A DNA stretch of 46,428 nucleotides from JBGSWL01 sp041752455. GTDB lineage: Bacteria > Pseudomonadota > Alphaproteobacteria > Rhizobiales > Rhizobiaceae. Where the stretch lies: assembly GCA_041752455.1 (NCBI GenBank), contig JBGSWL010000010.1:1-46428 (forward strand). Direction: 5' to 3'. The notes beneath the pieces are model-generated. The model did no database searches. It was not told where the DNA came from and worked only from the letters and a program-made list of their open reading frames with translations. Of the stretch, positions 1 to 7,392 are shown piece after piece. How positions within the stretch are numbered: position 1 is the stretch's first letter; every line of letters begins with the position of its first letter. The position numbers were made by a program, and so were the translations under genes.

Positions 1-99
1 GCGGTGGCGCTGCTTGGCCTCGCCGCGGCGCCCGCGAGCCGCCGCTGGTTCCGCGCCGTGCTGGATGCGCGGCGTCACCGGAAGGGGACGCGCCGATGA
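1..99 (+). CDS. C-terminal end of an unidentified gene upstream of ureB
   Basis: Frame 1 is open from the window edge to a TGA at 97-99, giving 32 residues. They begin with a hydrophobic stretch (AVALLGLAAAPA) and end in a basic tail (ARRHRKGTRR), as at the cytoplasmic end of a last membrane helix. The stop overlaps the ureB start as ATGA, so the gene belongs to the urease operon. HupE/UreJ-type nickel permeases sit at this place in some rhizobial urease operons and would fit a helix with a basic tail. Too little is present to assign a family, so that identity is only a guess. Confidence 0.5.
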   Translation, partial: AVALLGLAAAPASRRWFRAVLDARRHRKGTRR

Positions 100-401
100 T
101 CCCGGGCGAGATCATGACGGCAGCCGGCGACATCGAGCTCAACGCCGGGCGCGAGACGGTCACTCTGGCCGTGAGCAACTCCGGCGACCGGCCGATCCAG
201 GTCGGCAGTCACTATCATTTTGCCGAGACCAACCCGGCGCTGATCTTCGATCGGGTGGCCGCACGCGGGTTCCGGCTCGATATCGCGGCGGGAACAGCCG
301 TCCGCTTCGAGCCCGGCCAGAGCCGTGACGTCACGCTCGTCGCCATCTCCGGCGCGCGCACGGTCTATGGCTTCCGGCAGGCCGTGATGGGGCCGCTTTG
401 A
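96..401 (+). CDS. ureB: urease beta subunit
   Basis: This is a structural subunit of urease, the cytoplasmic nickel enzyme that splits urea into ammonia and carbamate. The 101-residue product starts MIPGEI and carries the family core GSHYHFAETNPAL (about residues 48-60) and FEPGQSRDVTLV. Its length is normal for a free-standing UreB, so the UreABC subunits are separate here rather than fused. The ATG overlaps the previous stop (ATGA), and the TGA at 399-401 overlaps the next ATG, so translation is probably coupled on both sides. ureA and ureD must lie upstream of the window if the operon is complete. Confidence 0.95.
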   Translation: MIPGEIMTAAGDIELNAGRETVTLAVSNSGDRPIQVGSHYHFAETNPALIFDRVAARGFRLDIAAGTAVRFEPGQSRDVTLVAISGARTVYGFRQAVMGPL

Positions 402-790
402 TGGCCAGGGCGCTCTTTCCCGCGCGCCGGGTCCTATGGATGCCGCTCGATTGTCCCTGGCAGCCGCCGTCGCCCGGCAGCGACCATTGCTGCGCGACCA
501 TGACGGAGAGCCTCGTCGTCGATTGCGGCCAGCACGACGATCCGTTCGACTGCCCGGACGTGCCGCTCGTTCATCATGAGGTCTTCGGGGAGTACGGCGT
601 TCCGATCCGCGACGGTGGCATGAGCTATCTCGTGATCTCGCACTGCCCGTGGTGCGGCGCGACGCTACCGCCCTCGTCGCGCGACCGCTGGTTCGACCGT
701 CTCGACGCAGACGGTCTGTCGGACACACCCTTCCTGGAGCTGCCCGAGGCGCTCCGCACGGCCGCCTGGCGCCTGGCCCCGCGGACCTGA
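401..790 (+). CDS. small CPWCG-motif protein between ureB and ureC (DUF6980-like)
   Basis: The product has 129 residues and no signal peptide. Its central part has CC-x(14)-C-x-H-x-D-x-FDCPD, then EYGVPIRDGGMSY, then HCPWCGATLP near residue 82. The cysteine pairs (CC, C, C, CxxC) suggest a structural zinc site. The pattern resembles a small domain of unknown function that I remember as DUF6980; no function is known to me. The gene is locked between ureB (TGATG overlap) and ureC (14-bp gap). A TTG directly before the ATG could also serve as start. A role in urease assembly or nickel handling is inferred from position only. Confidence 0.7.
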   Translation: MARALFPARRVLWMPLDCPWQPPSPGSDHCCATMTESLVVDCGQHDDPFDCPDVPLVHHEVFGEYGVPIRDGGMSYLVISHCPWCGATLPPSSRDRWFDRLDADGLSDTPFLELPEALRTAAWRLAPRT

Positions 791-804
791 TCGAGGAAAC
801 ATCC

Positions 805-2523
805 ATGCCCAACCGTATGTCGCGCGCCGCCTACGCCCAGATGTTCGGGCCGACGACCGGCGACCGGGTCCGCCTCGCCGACACCGAACTCGTGATCGAG
901 GTCGAGCGCGACCTGACCATTTATGGCGAAGAGGTGAAGTTCGGTGGCGGCAAGGTCATCCGGGACGGCATGGGCCAGTCGCAGGTGACCCGCGCGGCCG
1001 GCGCCGTCGACACCGTGATCACCAACGCGCTGATCCTTGACGCCGTGCAGGGCGTGGTGAAGGCTGACGTCGGCCTCCGGGACGGCAACATCGTCAGGAT
1101 CGGCAAGGCCGGCAATCCGGACATCCAGCCCAGCGTCGACATCATCGTCGGGCCGGGCACGGAAGTGATCGCCGGCGAAGGCAAGATCCTGACGGCGGGC
1201 GGCTTCGATCCGCACATCCATTACATCTGCCCGCAGCAGATCGAGGACGCCCTGATGTCGGGTCTCACCACCATGCTGGGTGGCGGCACCGGGCCGGCGC
1301 ACGGAACACTCGCCACCACGTGCACCCCGGGGCCATGGCACATCGGCATGATGATGCGCGCCGCCGACGCCTTCCCCATGAACCTCGGCTTTTCGGGGAA
1401 GGGCAATGCGGCACTGCCCGGCGCACTGGTCGAGATGGTCGAGGGCGGCGCCTGCTCTCTCAAGCTGCATGAGGACTGGGGCACCACGCCGGCCGCGATC
1501 GACTGCTGCCTGTCGGTCGGTGACGACTACGACATTCAGGTGATGCTCCACTCCGACACGCTGAACGAGTCGGGCTACGTCGAGGACACCATCGCCGCCT
1601 TCAAGGGCCGCACGATCCACGCCTTCCACACCGAAGGCGCCGGAGGCGGCCACGCCCCGGACATCATGAAGGTGGCGGGCCTGCCGAACGTGCTGCCGTC
1701 CTCGACCAATCCGACGCGGCCGTTCACGGTCAACACCATCGACGAGCATCTCGACATGCTGATGGTGTGCCATCACCTGTCACCGCGCATCCCGGAGGAT
1801 CTCGCCTTCGCCGAGAGCCGCATCCGCAAGGAGACCATCGCGGCCGAGGACATCCTCCACGACCTCGGCGCTCTCTCGATGATGTCGTCCGACAGCCAGG
1901 CCATGGGCCGCGTCGGCGAGGTGATCATCCGCACGTGGCAGACGGCGCACAAGATGAAGGTCCAGCGCGGTCCGCTGCCCGAGGACAAGGGGAAGGGCAA
2001 CGACAACTTCCGTGCCCGCCGCTACATCGCCAAGTACACGATCAATCCCGCCATCGCGCACGGGCTCTCCCGCCACATCGGCTCGGTGGAGGAGGGAAAA
2101 CTCGCCGATCTCGTGCTCTGGTCGCCGGCCTTCTTCGGCGTGAAGCCGGACATGATCATCAAGGGCGGCGTCATCGCGGCAGCCCCCATGGGCGACCCGA
2201 ACGCCTCGATCCCGACGCCGCAGCCGGTTCACTACCGGCCGATGTTCGGCGCCTATGGCAAGGCGGTCACCAACAGCGCGGTCACCTTCGTTTCCAAGGC
2301 CGCGATCGAGGACGGCCTTGCCCACAAGCTGGCGGTCGACAAGCAACTGGTCGCGGTGGAAAACACCCGCGGCGGCATCTCCAAGAAGTCGCTTCTGCTC
2401 AACGACGCGACACCGCACATGGAAGTGAACCCGGAAACCTATGAAGTGCGCGCCGACGGCGAACTGCTGACCTGCGAGCCCGCCACCGTGCTGCCCATGG
2501 CGCAGCGGTATTTTCTGTTTTGA
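805..2523 (+). CDS. ureC: urease alpha (catalytic) subunit
   Basis: This is the catalytic urease subunit, carrying the di-nickel centre; 572 residues, the usual length. The metal and active-site residues are all present: H137 and H139 in DPHIHYICPQQ, carbamylated lysine K220 in SLKLHEDWG, H249 in MLHSDTLNESG, H275 in HTEGAGGGH, flap C322/H323 in VCHHLSPRIPED, and D363 in MSSDSQAMGR. The frame is open further upstream, but the ATG at 805 gives the family N-terminus (MSRAAYAQMFGPTTGDRVRL) and follows GAGGAAAC. The next urease gene, ureE, lies 1.7 kb downstream because three unrelated genes intervene. Confidence 0.97.
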   Translation: MPNRMSRAAYAQMFGPTTGDRVRLADTELVIEVERDLTIYGEEVKFGGGKVIRDGMGQSQVTRAAGAVDTVITNALILDAVQGVVKADVGLRDGNIVRIGKAGNPDIQPSVDIIVGPGTEVIAGEGKILTAGGFDPHIHYICPQQIEDALMSGLTTMLGGGTGPAHGTLATTCTPGPWHIGMMMRAADAFPMNLGFSGKGNAALPGALVEMVEGGACSLKLHEDWGTTPAAIDCCLSVGDDYDIQVMLHSDTLNESGYVEDTIAAFKGRTIHAFHTEGAGGGHAPDIMKVAGLPNVLPSSTNPTRPFTVNTIDEHLDMLMVCHHLSPRIPEDLAFAESRIRKETIAAEDILHDLGALSMMSSDSQAMGRVGEVIIRTWQTAHKMKVQRGPLPEDKGKGNDNFRARRYIAKYTINPAIAHGLSRHIGSVEEGKLADLVLWSPAFFGVKPDMIIKGGVIAAAPMGDPNASIPTPQPVHYRPMFGAYGKAVTNSAVTFVSKAAIEDGLAHKLAVDKQLVAVENTRGGISKKSLLLNDATPHMEVNPETYEVRADGELLTCEPATVLPMAQRYFLF

Positions 2524-2582
2524 GGACGCAGCGCATCCAGATTATATGACGCTAGGGCATAGGCGGACGGGGCGGTTGGGCG

Positions 2583-3596
2583 ATGCTGAACGACGTCATG
2601 GTTGGCGGCTTTGAACAGGCTCTGGTCAACGCGCAGATTGCACCGTCGGTGTCGCAGGCGCTGGCAGAAGCCGGCCGGACCGAAGATGTGCGGTTTTCGC
2701 CCTCCGGTCAGCGCATGGCCGTTGCCGCCTATCTGAAGAACGCCGTTTTGGTGTTCGGCACCAAAGTCGGCGCAAGCGGCGGTCACCCGGCAATCGAAAT
2801 CGACAGCTGTCTGGAAATCCACTCGGCATCGCTTTCGGAGCCGCACGGCTTCGATTTCATCGATGATGACACGCTGGTCGTCGGCAACCGTCGGGGCCGC
2901 GTCGCCGTGTTCCGCCTGCCGGCGCAACCGTCCGGCCACCTGCGTGTCGATCTGCGCCCCTGGCGGATGGTCCGGCGCATGTCGAACGGGCGCAAGGTGA
3001 AGAACCCGGGTTCGTTGGTCGTTGAAACGCGGGAGCCGGGCCGCGCCAGCATCCTTGTCTGCCAGAACTACCGCAACCTTGTCTCCCGCCACGTGTTTTC
3101 GATGCGCCATTCGCTGCTGCCGTCGCAAGGACGTGTCCTCCTGAAAAGCGGACTGGAAGTGCCCGATGGCATAACGATTTCGGCAAACGGGCGCTGGCTG
3201 GCCCTCAGCAACCACCTGACCCATGAAGTCCTGATCTATGACCGGACCAAGCACCTGCATCCGGATGCGCAGCCGGTCCGCCGCTTGCAGGGCCTCGCCT
3301 ATCCGCACGGGCTGCGCTTCCTGCGCGATGACACGATGCTGGGCGTGACCGATGCAGGTCTGCCGCAGGTTGTGTTCTACACGGCGCCGGACGGCGACTG
3401 GTCTGGCGGCACCATCGGCCAGAAATCCGTGCGTGTTCTGGATGAGGAGACCTATGCCCGAGGTCATCGCAATATCGCAGAGGGCGGCCCGAAAGGGATC
3501 GATTTTTCGGCCGACGGTCGGCTGATGGTGATCAGCTGCGAGGAACAGCCGCTGGTTTTCATGGATGTCGACCGGTTGCTTGGCAACACCCTCTGA
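2583..3596 (+). CDS. cytoplasmic beta-propeller (WD40/NHL-like) protein of unknown function
   Basis: This 337-residue protein has no signal peptide and is built from recurring units of the form PxG-(I/F/L)-x-F-x-x-D-G/D-x-x-(L/M)-x-V followed by a VxVF or VLIYD strand. Examples are RFSPSGQRMAVAAYLKNAV, HGFDFIDDDTLVVGN, PDGITISANGRWLALSN, HGLRFLRDDTMLGVTDAG and KGIDFSADGRLMVISC. About five blades can be picked out, consistent with a six- or seven-bladed propeller. No catalytic motif was recognised. It starts 59 bp after ureC and ends with a small hairpin. It is not a known urease accessory gene; a scaffold role or a chance insertion are both possible. Confidence 0.75.
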   Translation: MLNDVMVGGFEQALVNAQIAPSVSQALAEAGRTEDVRFSPSGQRMAVAAYLKNAVLVFGTKVGASGGHPAIEIDSCLEIHSASLSEPHGFDFIDDDTLVVGNRRGRVAVFRLPAQPSGHLRVDLRPWRMVRRMSNGRKVKNPGSLVVETREPGRASILVCQNYRNLVSRHVFSMRHSLLPSQGRVLLKSGLEVPDGITISANGRWLALSNHLTHEVLIYDRTKHLHPDAQPVRRLQGLAYPHGLRFLRDDTMLGVTDAGLPQVVFYTAPDGDWSGGTIGQKSVRVLDEETYARGHRNIAEGGPKGIDFSADGRLMVISCEEQPLVFMDVDRLLGNTL

Positions 3597-3616
3597 TCGG
3601 GCGAAATTCCGCCCGA
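3597..3616 (+). terminator. hairpin directly after the propeller gene
   Basis: TCGGGCG at 3597-3603 pairs perfectly with CGCCCGA at 3610-3616 across a 6-nt AT-rich loop, starting at the base after the stop codon. There is no T-run, so it is at best a weak or processing-type terminator. It marks the boundary before the parDE promoter region. Confidence 0.35.
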
Positions 3617-3626
3617 GGCGCATGAT

Positions 3627-3662
3627 GGACAAAAGCGATTGCTTGTCCAATAACTGTTATTG
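3627..3662 (+). promoter_or_regulatory. two adjoining inverted repeats, candidate parDE operator
   Basis: GGACAA (3627-3632) and TTGTCC (3643-3648) form one dyad. It abuts a second perfect dyad, CAATAA-CTG-TTATTG (3648-3662). Both lie 21-56 bp before the parD start, with a strong AGGAGGG ribosome site between (3667-3673). ParD-family antitoxins commonly repress their own promoter by binding such repeats. No clear -35/-10 pair was found; binding by ParD is inference. Confidence 0.4.
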
Positions 3663-3682
3663 AAACAGGAGGGATTCCCGTC

Positions 3683-3949
3683 ATGGCCATATCTGCCGAA
3701 CTTGGAAAGCCGCTCGAAGAGTTTGTCGAGAACCTCGTCAAATCCGGCCGCTACGGTTCGAAATCCGAGGTCCTGCGCGAGGGTGTGCGGCTTGTGCAGG
3801 AGCGCGAGGCTAGGGCGAGGGCACTGGACCTTCTTCTGGCGGAAGCCCATGCGGACGTTGAGGCAGGCCGGACAATTCCGATGGATCAGGTCTTCGACGA
3901 ATTGTTGGCAGAACTGACGGCTTTGGCAGATGCCCGTGTTGCTGGTTGA
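3683..3949 (+). CDS. parD: ParD-family type II antitoxin
   Basis: The 88-residue product shows the ParD/CopG pattern: a short N-terminal strand (MAISAELGKPLEEFVENLV), then KSGRYGSKSEVLREGVRLVQERE, the ribbon-helix-helix DNA-binding fold with the SGRYxSxSEVxRxxxR signature (residues 20-38). An acidic C-terminal half follows that would wrap the toxin. It should neutralise ParE and repress its own promoter. A strong AGGAGGG precedes the ATG. It overlaps parE by 20 bp. Its place inside a urease operon is unusual. Confidence 0.88.
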   Translation: MAISAELGKPLEEFVENLVKSGRYGSKSEVLREGVRLVQEREARARALDLLLAEAHADVEAGRTIPMDQVFDELLAELTALADARVAG

Positions 3950-4238
3950 GTTTACGCCGAGCGCTGAGCGCGACCTCCGGCAGATCGCCCTCCACATCAG
4001 TGCCGAAAACCCGCAACGAGCCATAACCTTTGCGCTGGAACTGCGTGCACAGGCAAAGGCGCTGGGGGATTTTGCAGAGCGGTTCGAACAAGTTGCCACA
4101 CGACAGTCAGAACCGGTGCGACGGCGCGTTTACCGCAACTATGTCATCTTTTACCGACACAACAGCGAACGCGTCGCTATCCTTCGCATTGTCCACGGTG
4201 CAAAAGTAACTGACGAATTTGTGGACAATCAGGCATGA
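3930..4238 (+). CDS. parE: ParE/RelE-superfamily toxin
   Basis: The 102-residue product has typical ParE features: LLVEFTPSAERDLRQIALHIS near the N-terminus, a middle helix pair (RAITFALELRAQAKAL), and the C-terminal strands VRRRVYRNYVIFYRHNSERVAILRIVHGA. ParE proteins of this type poison DNA gyrase; whether this one does, or acts as an RNase like RelE, cannot be told from sequence. The ATG lies inside the end of parD. The TGA (4236-4238) overlaps the ATG of ureE (ATGA), so toxin translation may be coupled to that of a urease maturation protein. No frameshift or truncation is seen, so the pair looks intact. Confidence 0.87.
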   Translation: MPVLLVEFTPSAERDLRQIALHISAENPQRAITFALELRAQAKALGDFAERFEQVATRQSEPVRRRVYRNYVIFYRHNSERVAILRIVHGAKVTDEFVDNQA

Positions 4239-4717
4239 CCCTCCCCACCTGCACCCATGTCCATCCCCACGTCCACCATGGAGCGGACACGATCACGCTC
4301 GACGAAACCGCGCGGCACCGGCGCCGCATGCGCATGGTCTCCGACAACGGCATTTCCTTCCTGCTCGATCTTCCCGAGGCCCGTCTGCTGCGCCATGGCG
4401 AAGCGCTGATCCTGTCGGATGGCCGCGAGATCGAAGTGCGCGCCGCACCTGAACCGCTGATGCAGGTGACCGGCCGCGACGCGCGCCATCTCGTCGCGCT
4501 CGCCTGGCAGATCGGCAACCGGCATCTGGCTGCAGCGATCCATCCCGACCGCATCCTCATCCGCCGCGACCACGTGATCCGCACCATGCTGGAGGGCCTC
4601 GGCGCGGCGGTCACCGACATCGATGCCCCGTTTGACCCGGAAGGCGGCGCCTATGGCGGGGCCCACCAGGGCCATGACCATGGCGACGGCGACGGGCACC
4701 ATCATCACCATGACTGA
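4235..4717 (+). CDS. ureE: urease accessory protein, nickel metallochaperone
   Basis: UreE delivers Ni2+ to the UreDFG-apourease complex. The 160-residue protein has the UreE N-domain (DNGISFLLDLPEA, LRHGEALILSDGREIEVRAAPE) and C-domain (HLVALAWQIGNRHLAAAIHPDRILIRRDHVIRTML). Histidine-rich segments flank it at both ends: CTHVHPHVHH at residues 6-15 and HQGHDHGDGDGHHHHHD at the C-terminus (8 His in the tail). The C-terminal tail is common in UreE, while the N-terminal cluster is less usual. The start overlaps the parE stop and the end overlaps the ureF start by 8 bp. Confidence 0.93.
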   Translation: MTLPTCTHVHPHVHHGADTITLDETARHRRRMRMVSDNGISFLLDLPEARLLRHGEALILSDGREIEVRAAPEPLMQVTGRDARHLVALAWQIGNRHLAAAIHPDRILIRRDHVIRTMLEGLGAAVTDIDAPFDPEGGAYGGAHQGHDHGDGDGHHHHHD

Positions 4718-5369
4718 CACAGCCGCGCTCCTGCGCCTCATGTCCTTCCTGTCGCCGGTCTTCCCGACCGGTGGCTTTGCCCATTCGGCAGGGCTGGAAC
4801 AGGCCGCCGCGGACGGCATGGTTTTTGACACCCGGACACTCGCATCATGGGTGGAAACGCAACTCGCCCATGGCAGCGCGTGGAACGATGCGGTTTTCCT
4901 TGTCGCCGCAATGCAGGCCGCCAACGACAGGGACGCGCTCGACATCCTGTCGGATGAAGCCCGCGCGCTGGTGTCCGCCAGCGAACGCCTCGCGGAGATG
5001 ACGCGGCAGGGCACATCCTTTCTCGACGCGGCCGCCCATTGGTTCGAGCAGGGTGCGCTGCCCCGGCGCGGCACGCCGCTCTGCGTCGCGTTCGGCGCCG
5101 CAGCGGGCCTGTCCGGCATCACGAGGGAGCCGGCAGCGGGCGCATTCCTGCATGCCTTTGCCATCAACCAGCTTCAAGTGGCGATCCGCTTGTCGGTCAC
5201 CGGCCAGAACGGCGCGGCCGCCATTCTGGCGCAACTTGAACCGGTGATCGCCGAAACGGCCGCACGCGCTGCACATTCAACGCTGAATGACCTTGGCACC
5301 TGCGCGTTCCTCGCAGACATTGCAGCCATGAACCACGAAACCCTGCAACCGAGGCTCTTTTTGTCATGA
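4710..5369 (+). CDS. ureF: urease accessory protein UreF
   Basis: UreF acts with UreD and UreG in loading nickel and CO2 into urease. The 219-residue product begins MTDTAALLRLMSFLSPVFPTG and continues GGFAHSAGLEQA, the family N-terminus, then shows AFGAAAGLSG and the C-terminal LEPVIAETAARAA segment. The frame is open upstream inside ureE, but the ATG at 4710 gives the family start. That start sits within the His-tail codons of ureE. The TGA overlaps the next ATG (ATGA). Confidence 0.93.
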   Translation: MTDTAALLRLMSFLSPVFPTGGFAHSAGLEQAAADGMVFDTRTLASWVETQLAHGSAWNDAVFLVAAMQAANDRDALDILSDEARALVSASERLAEMTRQGTSFLDAAAHWFEQGALPRRGTPLCVAFGAAAGLSGITREPAAGAFLHAFAINQLQVAIRLSVTGQNGAAAILAQLEPVIAETAARAAHSTLNDLGTCAFLADIAAMNHETLQPRLFLS

Positions 5370-5641
5370 GCACGATCCGTATCGAAGATGTTTGCATCTG
5401 GCCGTCGCATATCGAGGGCAATGAACCGCTGAAAAACGCCCTGCTTGGTCTGGCGGAAAACGAAATCGTTGTACTGACGCTTGGAGGCAAAACTGCCGCC
5501 TTCATGAAAATGAAACAAGGCAAAAACAAACACCCGACCCCCGGACTCAAGCCGGCATGCGACGCCTCGAAAGACTGGTGGCACCAGCAATTCAAAGAGC
5601 GGAAGGGTGAAGTCATCACGATCGCAATGGTGGATCCATGA
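5366..5641 (+). CDS. 91-residue protein of unknown function between ureF and ureG
   Basis: No family is recognised. The protein is small and soluble: N-terminal MSTIRIEDVCIWPSHIEG, a strand-like EIVVLTLGGKTAAFMKM, a basic linker (KQGKNKHPTPGLK), then SKDWWHQQFKERKGEVITIAM. Its start overlaps the ureF stop and its stop overlaps the ureG start, both as ATGA, which argues for a real, co-translated gene. Its GC is visibly lower than that of ureF and ureG. UreF and UreG normally adjoin, so this is an extra gene at the point where two partners of one complex are encoded. Confidence 0.7.
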   Translation: MSTIRIEDVCIWPSHIEGNEPLKNALLGLAENEIVVLTLGGKTAAFMKMKQGKNKHPTPGLKPACDASKDWWHQQFKERKGEVITIAMVDP

Positions 5642-6261
5642 CCCTTCACGGCCCCCTTCGCGTCGGCATCGGCGGCCCGGTCGGCTCCGGAAAGACGACG
5701 CTCACCGAAAGGCTCTGCAAGGCGATGCGCGATGACTATTCCGTCGCGGTCATCACCAACGACATCTATACGCGCGAGGATGCGGACGCGCTGGTGCGCG
5801 CGCAGGCGCTTCCGTCCGACCGGATCATCGGCGTGGAAACCGGCGGCTGCCCGCACACCGCCATCCGCGAGGATGCGTCGATCAACCTGCGCGCCATCGA
5901 CGAGATGTGCGCCCGCCACCCGGACCTCGACGTGATCTTCATCGAGAGCGGCGGCGACAATCTCGCCGCCACCTTCTCGCCGGATCTCGCCGATCTCACC
6001 GTCTATGTCATCTCGGTCTGCCAGGGCGGTGACATTCCGCGCAAAGGCGGGCCAGCGATCACCCGCTCCGACCTGCTGGTGATCAACAAGGCGGACCTTG
6101 CCCCCTATGTCGGCGTCGATCTGGCCCGCATGGAAAGTGACGCAGCCGCCAACCGCAAGGGCCGGCCGCATGTCTTCACCGACCTCAGCCGCGGTCGCGG
6201 CACTGACGAGATCGTCCAATTTCTGGTCACACAAGGCGGGCTTTTGCAGGCAACTGCCTGA
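5638..6261 (+). CDS. ureG: urease accessory GTPase UreG
   Basis: UreG is a SIMIBI-class GTPase that powers nickel insertion into urease. The 207-residue product has the P-loop GGPVGSGKTTL (residues 12-22), the switch region TNDIYTREDA, the metal-binding CPH motif in VETGGCPHTAIREDAS, ESGGDNLAATFSP, and the guanine-specificity motif NKADL. The length is normal for the family. It is the last urease gene; a palindrome and an ABC importer follow after about 100 bp. Confidence 0.96.
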   Translation: MTLHGPLRVGIGGPVGSGKTTLTERLCKAMRDDYSVAVITNDIYTREDADALVRAQALPSDRIIGVETGGCPHTAIREDASINLRAIDEMCARHPDLDVIFIESGGDNLAATFSPDLADLTVYVISVCQGGDIPRKGGPAITRSDLLVINKADLAPYVGVDLARMESDAAANRKGRPHVFTDLSRGRGTDEIVQFLVTQGGLLQATA

Positions 6262-6309
6262 TCTTTGGGCGGCGCACAAAAACCGCTTGAAGAACGGGCA
6301 ATTCCTGTA

Positions 6310-6330
6310 GCAGTCTGACCGTCAGACTGC
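6310..6330 (+). promoter_or_regulatory. perfect palindrome before the ABC importer, candidate operator
   Basis: GCAGTCTGA-CCG-TCAGACTGC is a perfect 9-bp inverted repeat with a 3-nt centre, 40 bp before the start of the binding-protein gene. It has no T-run and sits in the upstream region, so an operator for a dimeric repressor (TetR/GntR type) is more likely than a terminator. No regulator gene lies beside it in the window. The partner protein is unknown. Confidence 0.45.
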
Positions 6331-6369
6331 CGGGCCGTGTTCCGGCGGCACAACAGGGATCGCTCATTC

Positions 6370-7374
6370 ATGCGCAAGTTGTTTCTCTCCATTGCTGCCT
6401 TGGCCTTGTCGGCGACCTCAGCTTTGGCAACCGACATCAAGTTCACCCTCGACTGGAAGTTCGAGGCCCCGTCCGCACCATTCTTCATCGCCATGGACAA
6501 GGGTTATTTCGAAGCCGAAGGCCTCAATGTCACGATCGACACCGGGGCCGGCTCGCGCGAGAGCATTCCGCGTGTTGCGACCGGCGCCTATGAAATGGGC
6601 TTCGGCGACATCAACGCGCTGATCAAGTTCATCGAGGAAAACCCGGACCAGAAGGTCAAGGCGATCCTGATGGCCTATGAACGTCCGCCGTTCGCCGTCA
6701 TCGGCCGCAAGTCGCTCGGCATCACCAGCGATCCGAAATCGCTCGAAGGCAAGAAGCTTGGTGCACCACCGCCGGATGCCGCCTTCGGCCAGTGGCCGGC
6801 CTTCGTTGAAGCCGCAGGGATCGACACCTCGGCGATCACCATCGAGAACGTCGGCTTCCCGGTGCGTGAGCCGATGCTCGCCCAAGGCCAGGTCGATGCG
6901 ATCTTCGGCTTCTCGTTCTCGTCGGTCATCAACCTGAAAGCCCAGGGCATTGCCGACGATGAAATCGTCACGATCATGATGGGCGAAAACGGCCTCGACC
7001 TTTACGGCAACGTCGTCATGGTCAATCCGGCCTTTGCCGAAGCCAACCCGGAAGCGGTCAAGGGCTTTGTCCGCGCGCTGATCAAGGGATATCAGGACAC
7101 GGTTGCTGACCCGGTGGCCTCGGTCGACTATGTGCTGAAGCGCAACGGCGTTCTCGACAAGGCTGTCGAAACCGACCGCATCAACATGGCGATCGCCCAG
7201 TCGATCAAGACCCCTGCTGTCATTGAAAACGGCTTTGGCGGCGTCGACATGGAAAAGCTCGGCAAGACGATGGAGTGGCTGAAGCTGTCGATGAACGTCC
7301 AGAATCCGCCCAAGCCGGAGGACGTTTTCGATGCGTCCTACCTTCCGGCCAAAGAAGACCGCATGCTTCCGTAA
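6370..7374 (+). CDS. ABC transporter substrate-binding protein, THI5/NMT1 (NitT/TauT) type
   Basis: This is the periplasmic solute receptor of an importer. The 334-residue precursor starts with a signal peptide (MRKLFLSIAALALSATSALA, cleavage about residue 20). The mature part opens DIKFTLDWKFEAPSAPFFIA and has DKGYFEAEGLNV, as in NMT1/THI5-like proteins that bind pyrimidines, thiamine precursors, riboflavin or sulfonates. The ligand cannot be read from sequence. The ATG at 6370 is chosen because it begins the signal peptide; an upstream extension adds only basic residues. It follows urease, so a urea-yielding nitrogen compound is a plausible but unproved substrate. Confidence 0.88.
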   Translation: MRKLFLSIAALALSATSALATDIKFTLDWKFEAPSAPFFIAMDKGYFEAEGLNVTIDTGAGSRESIPRVATGAYEMGFGDINALIKFIEENPDQKVKAILMAYERPPFAVIGRKSLGITSDPKSLEGKKLGAPPPDAAFGQWPAFVEAAGIDTSAITIENVGFPVREPMLAQGQVDAIFGFSFSSVINLKAQGIADDEIVTIMMGENGLDLYGNVVMVNPAFAEANPEAVKGFVRALIKGYQDTVADPVASVDYVLKRNGVLDKAVETDRINMAIAQSIKTPAVIENGFGGVDMEKLGKTMEWLKLSMNVQNPPKPEDVFDASYLPAKEDRMLP

Positions 7375-7392
7375 GCAAGCATGCCGAATGAC

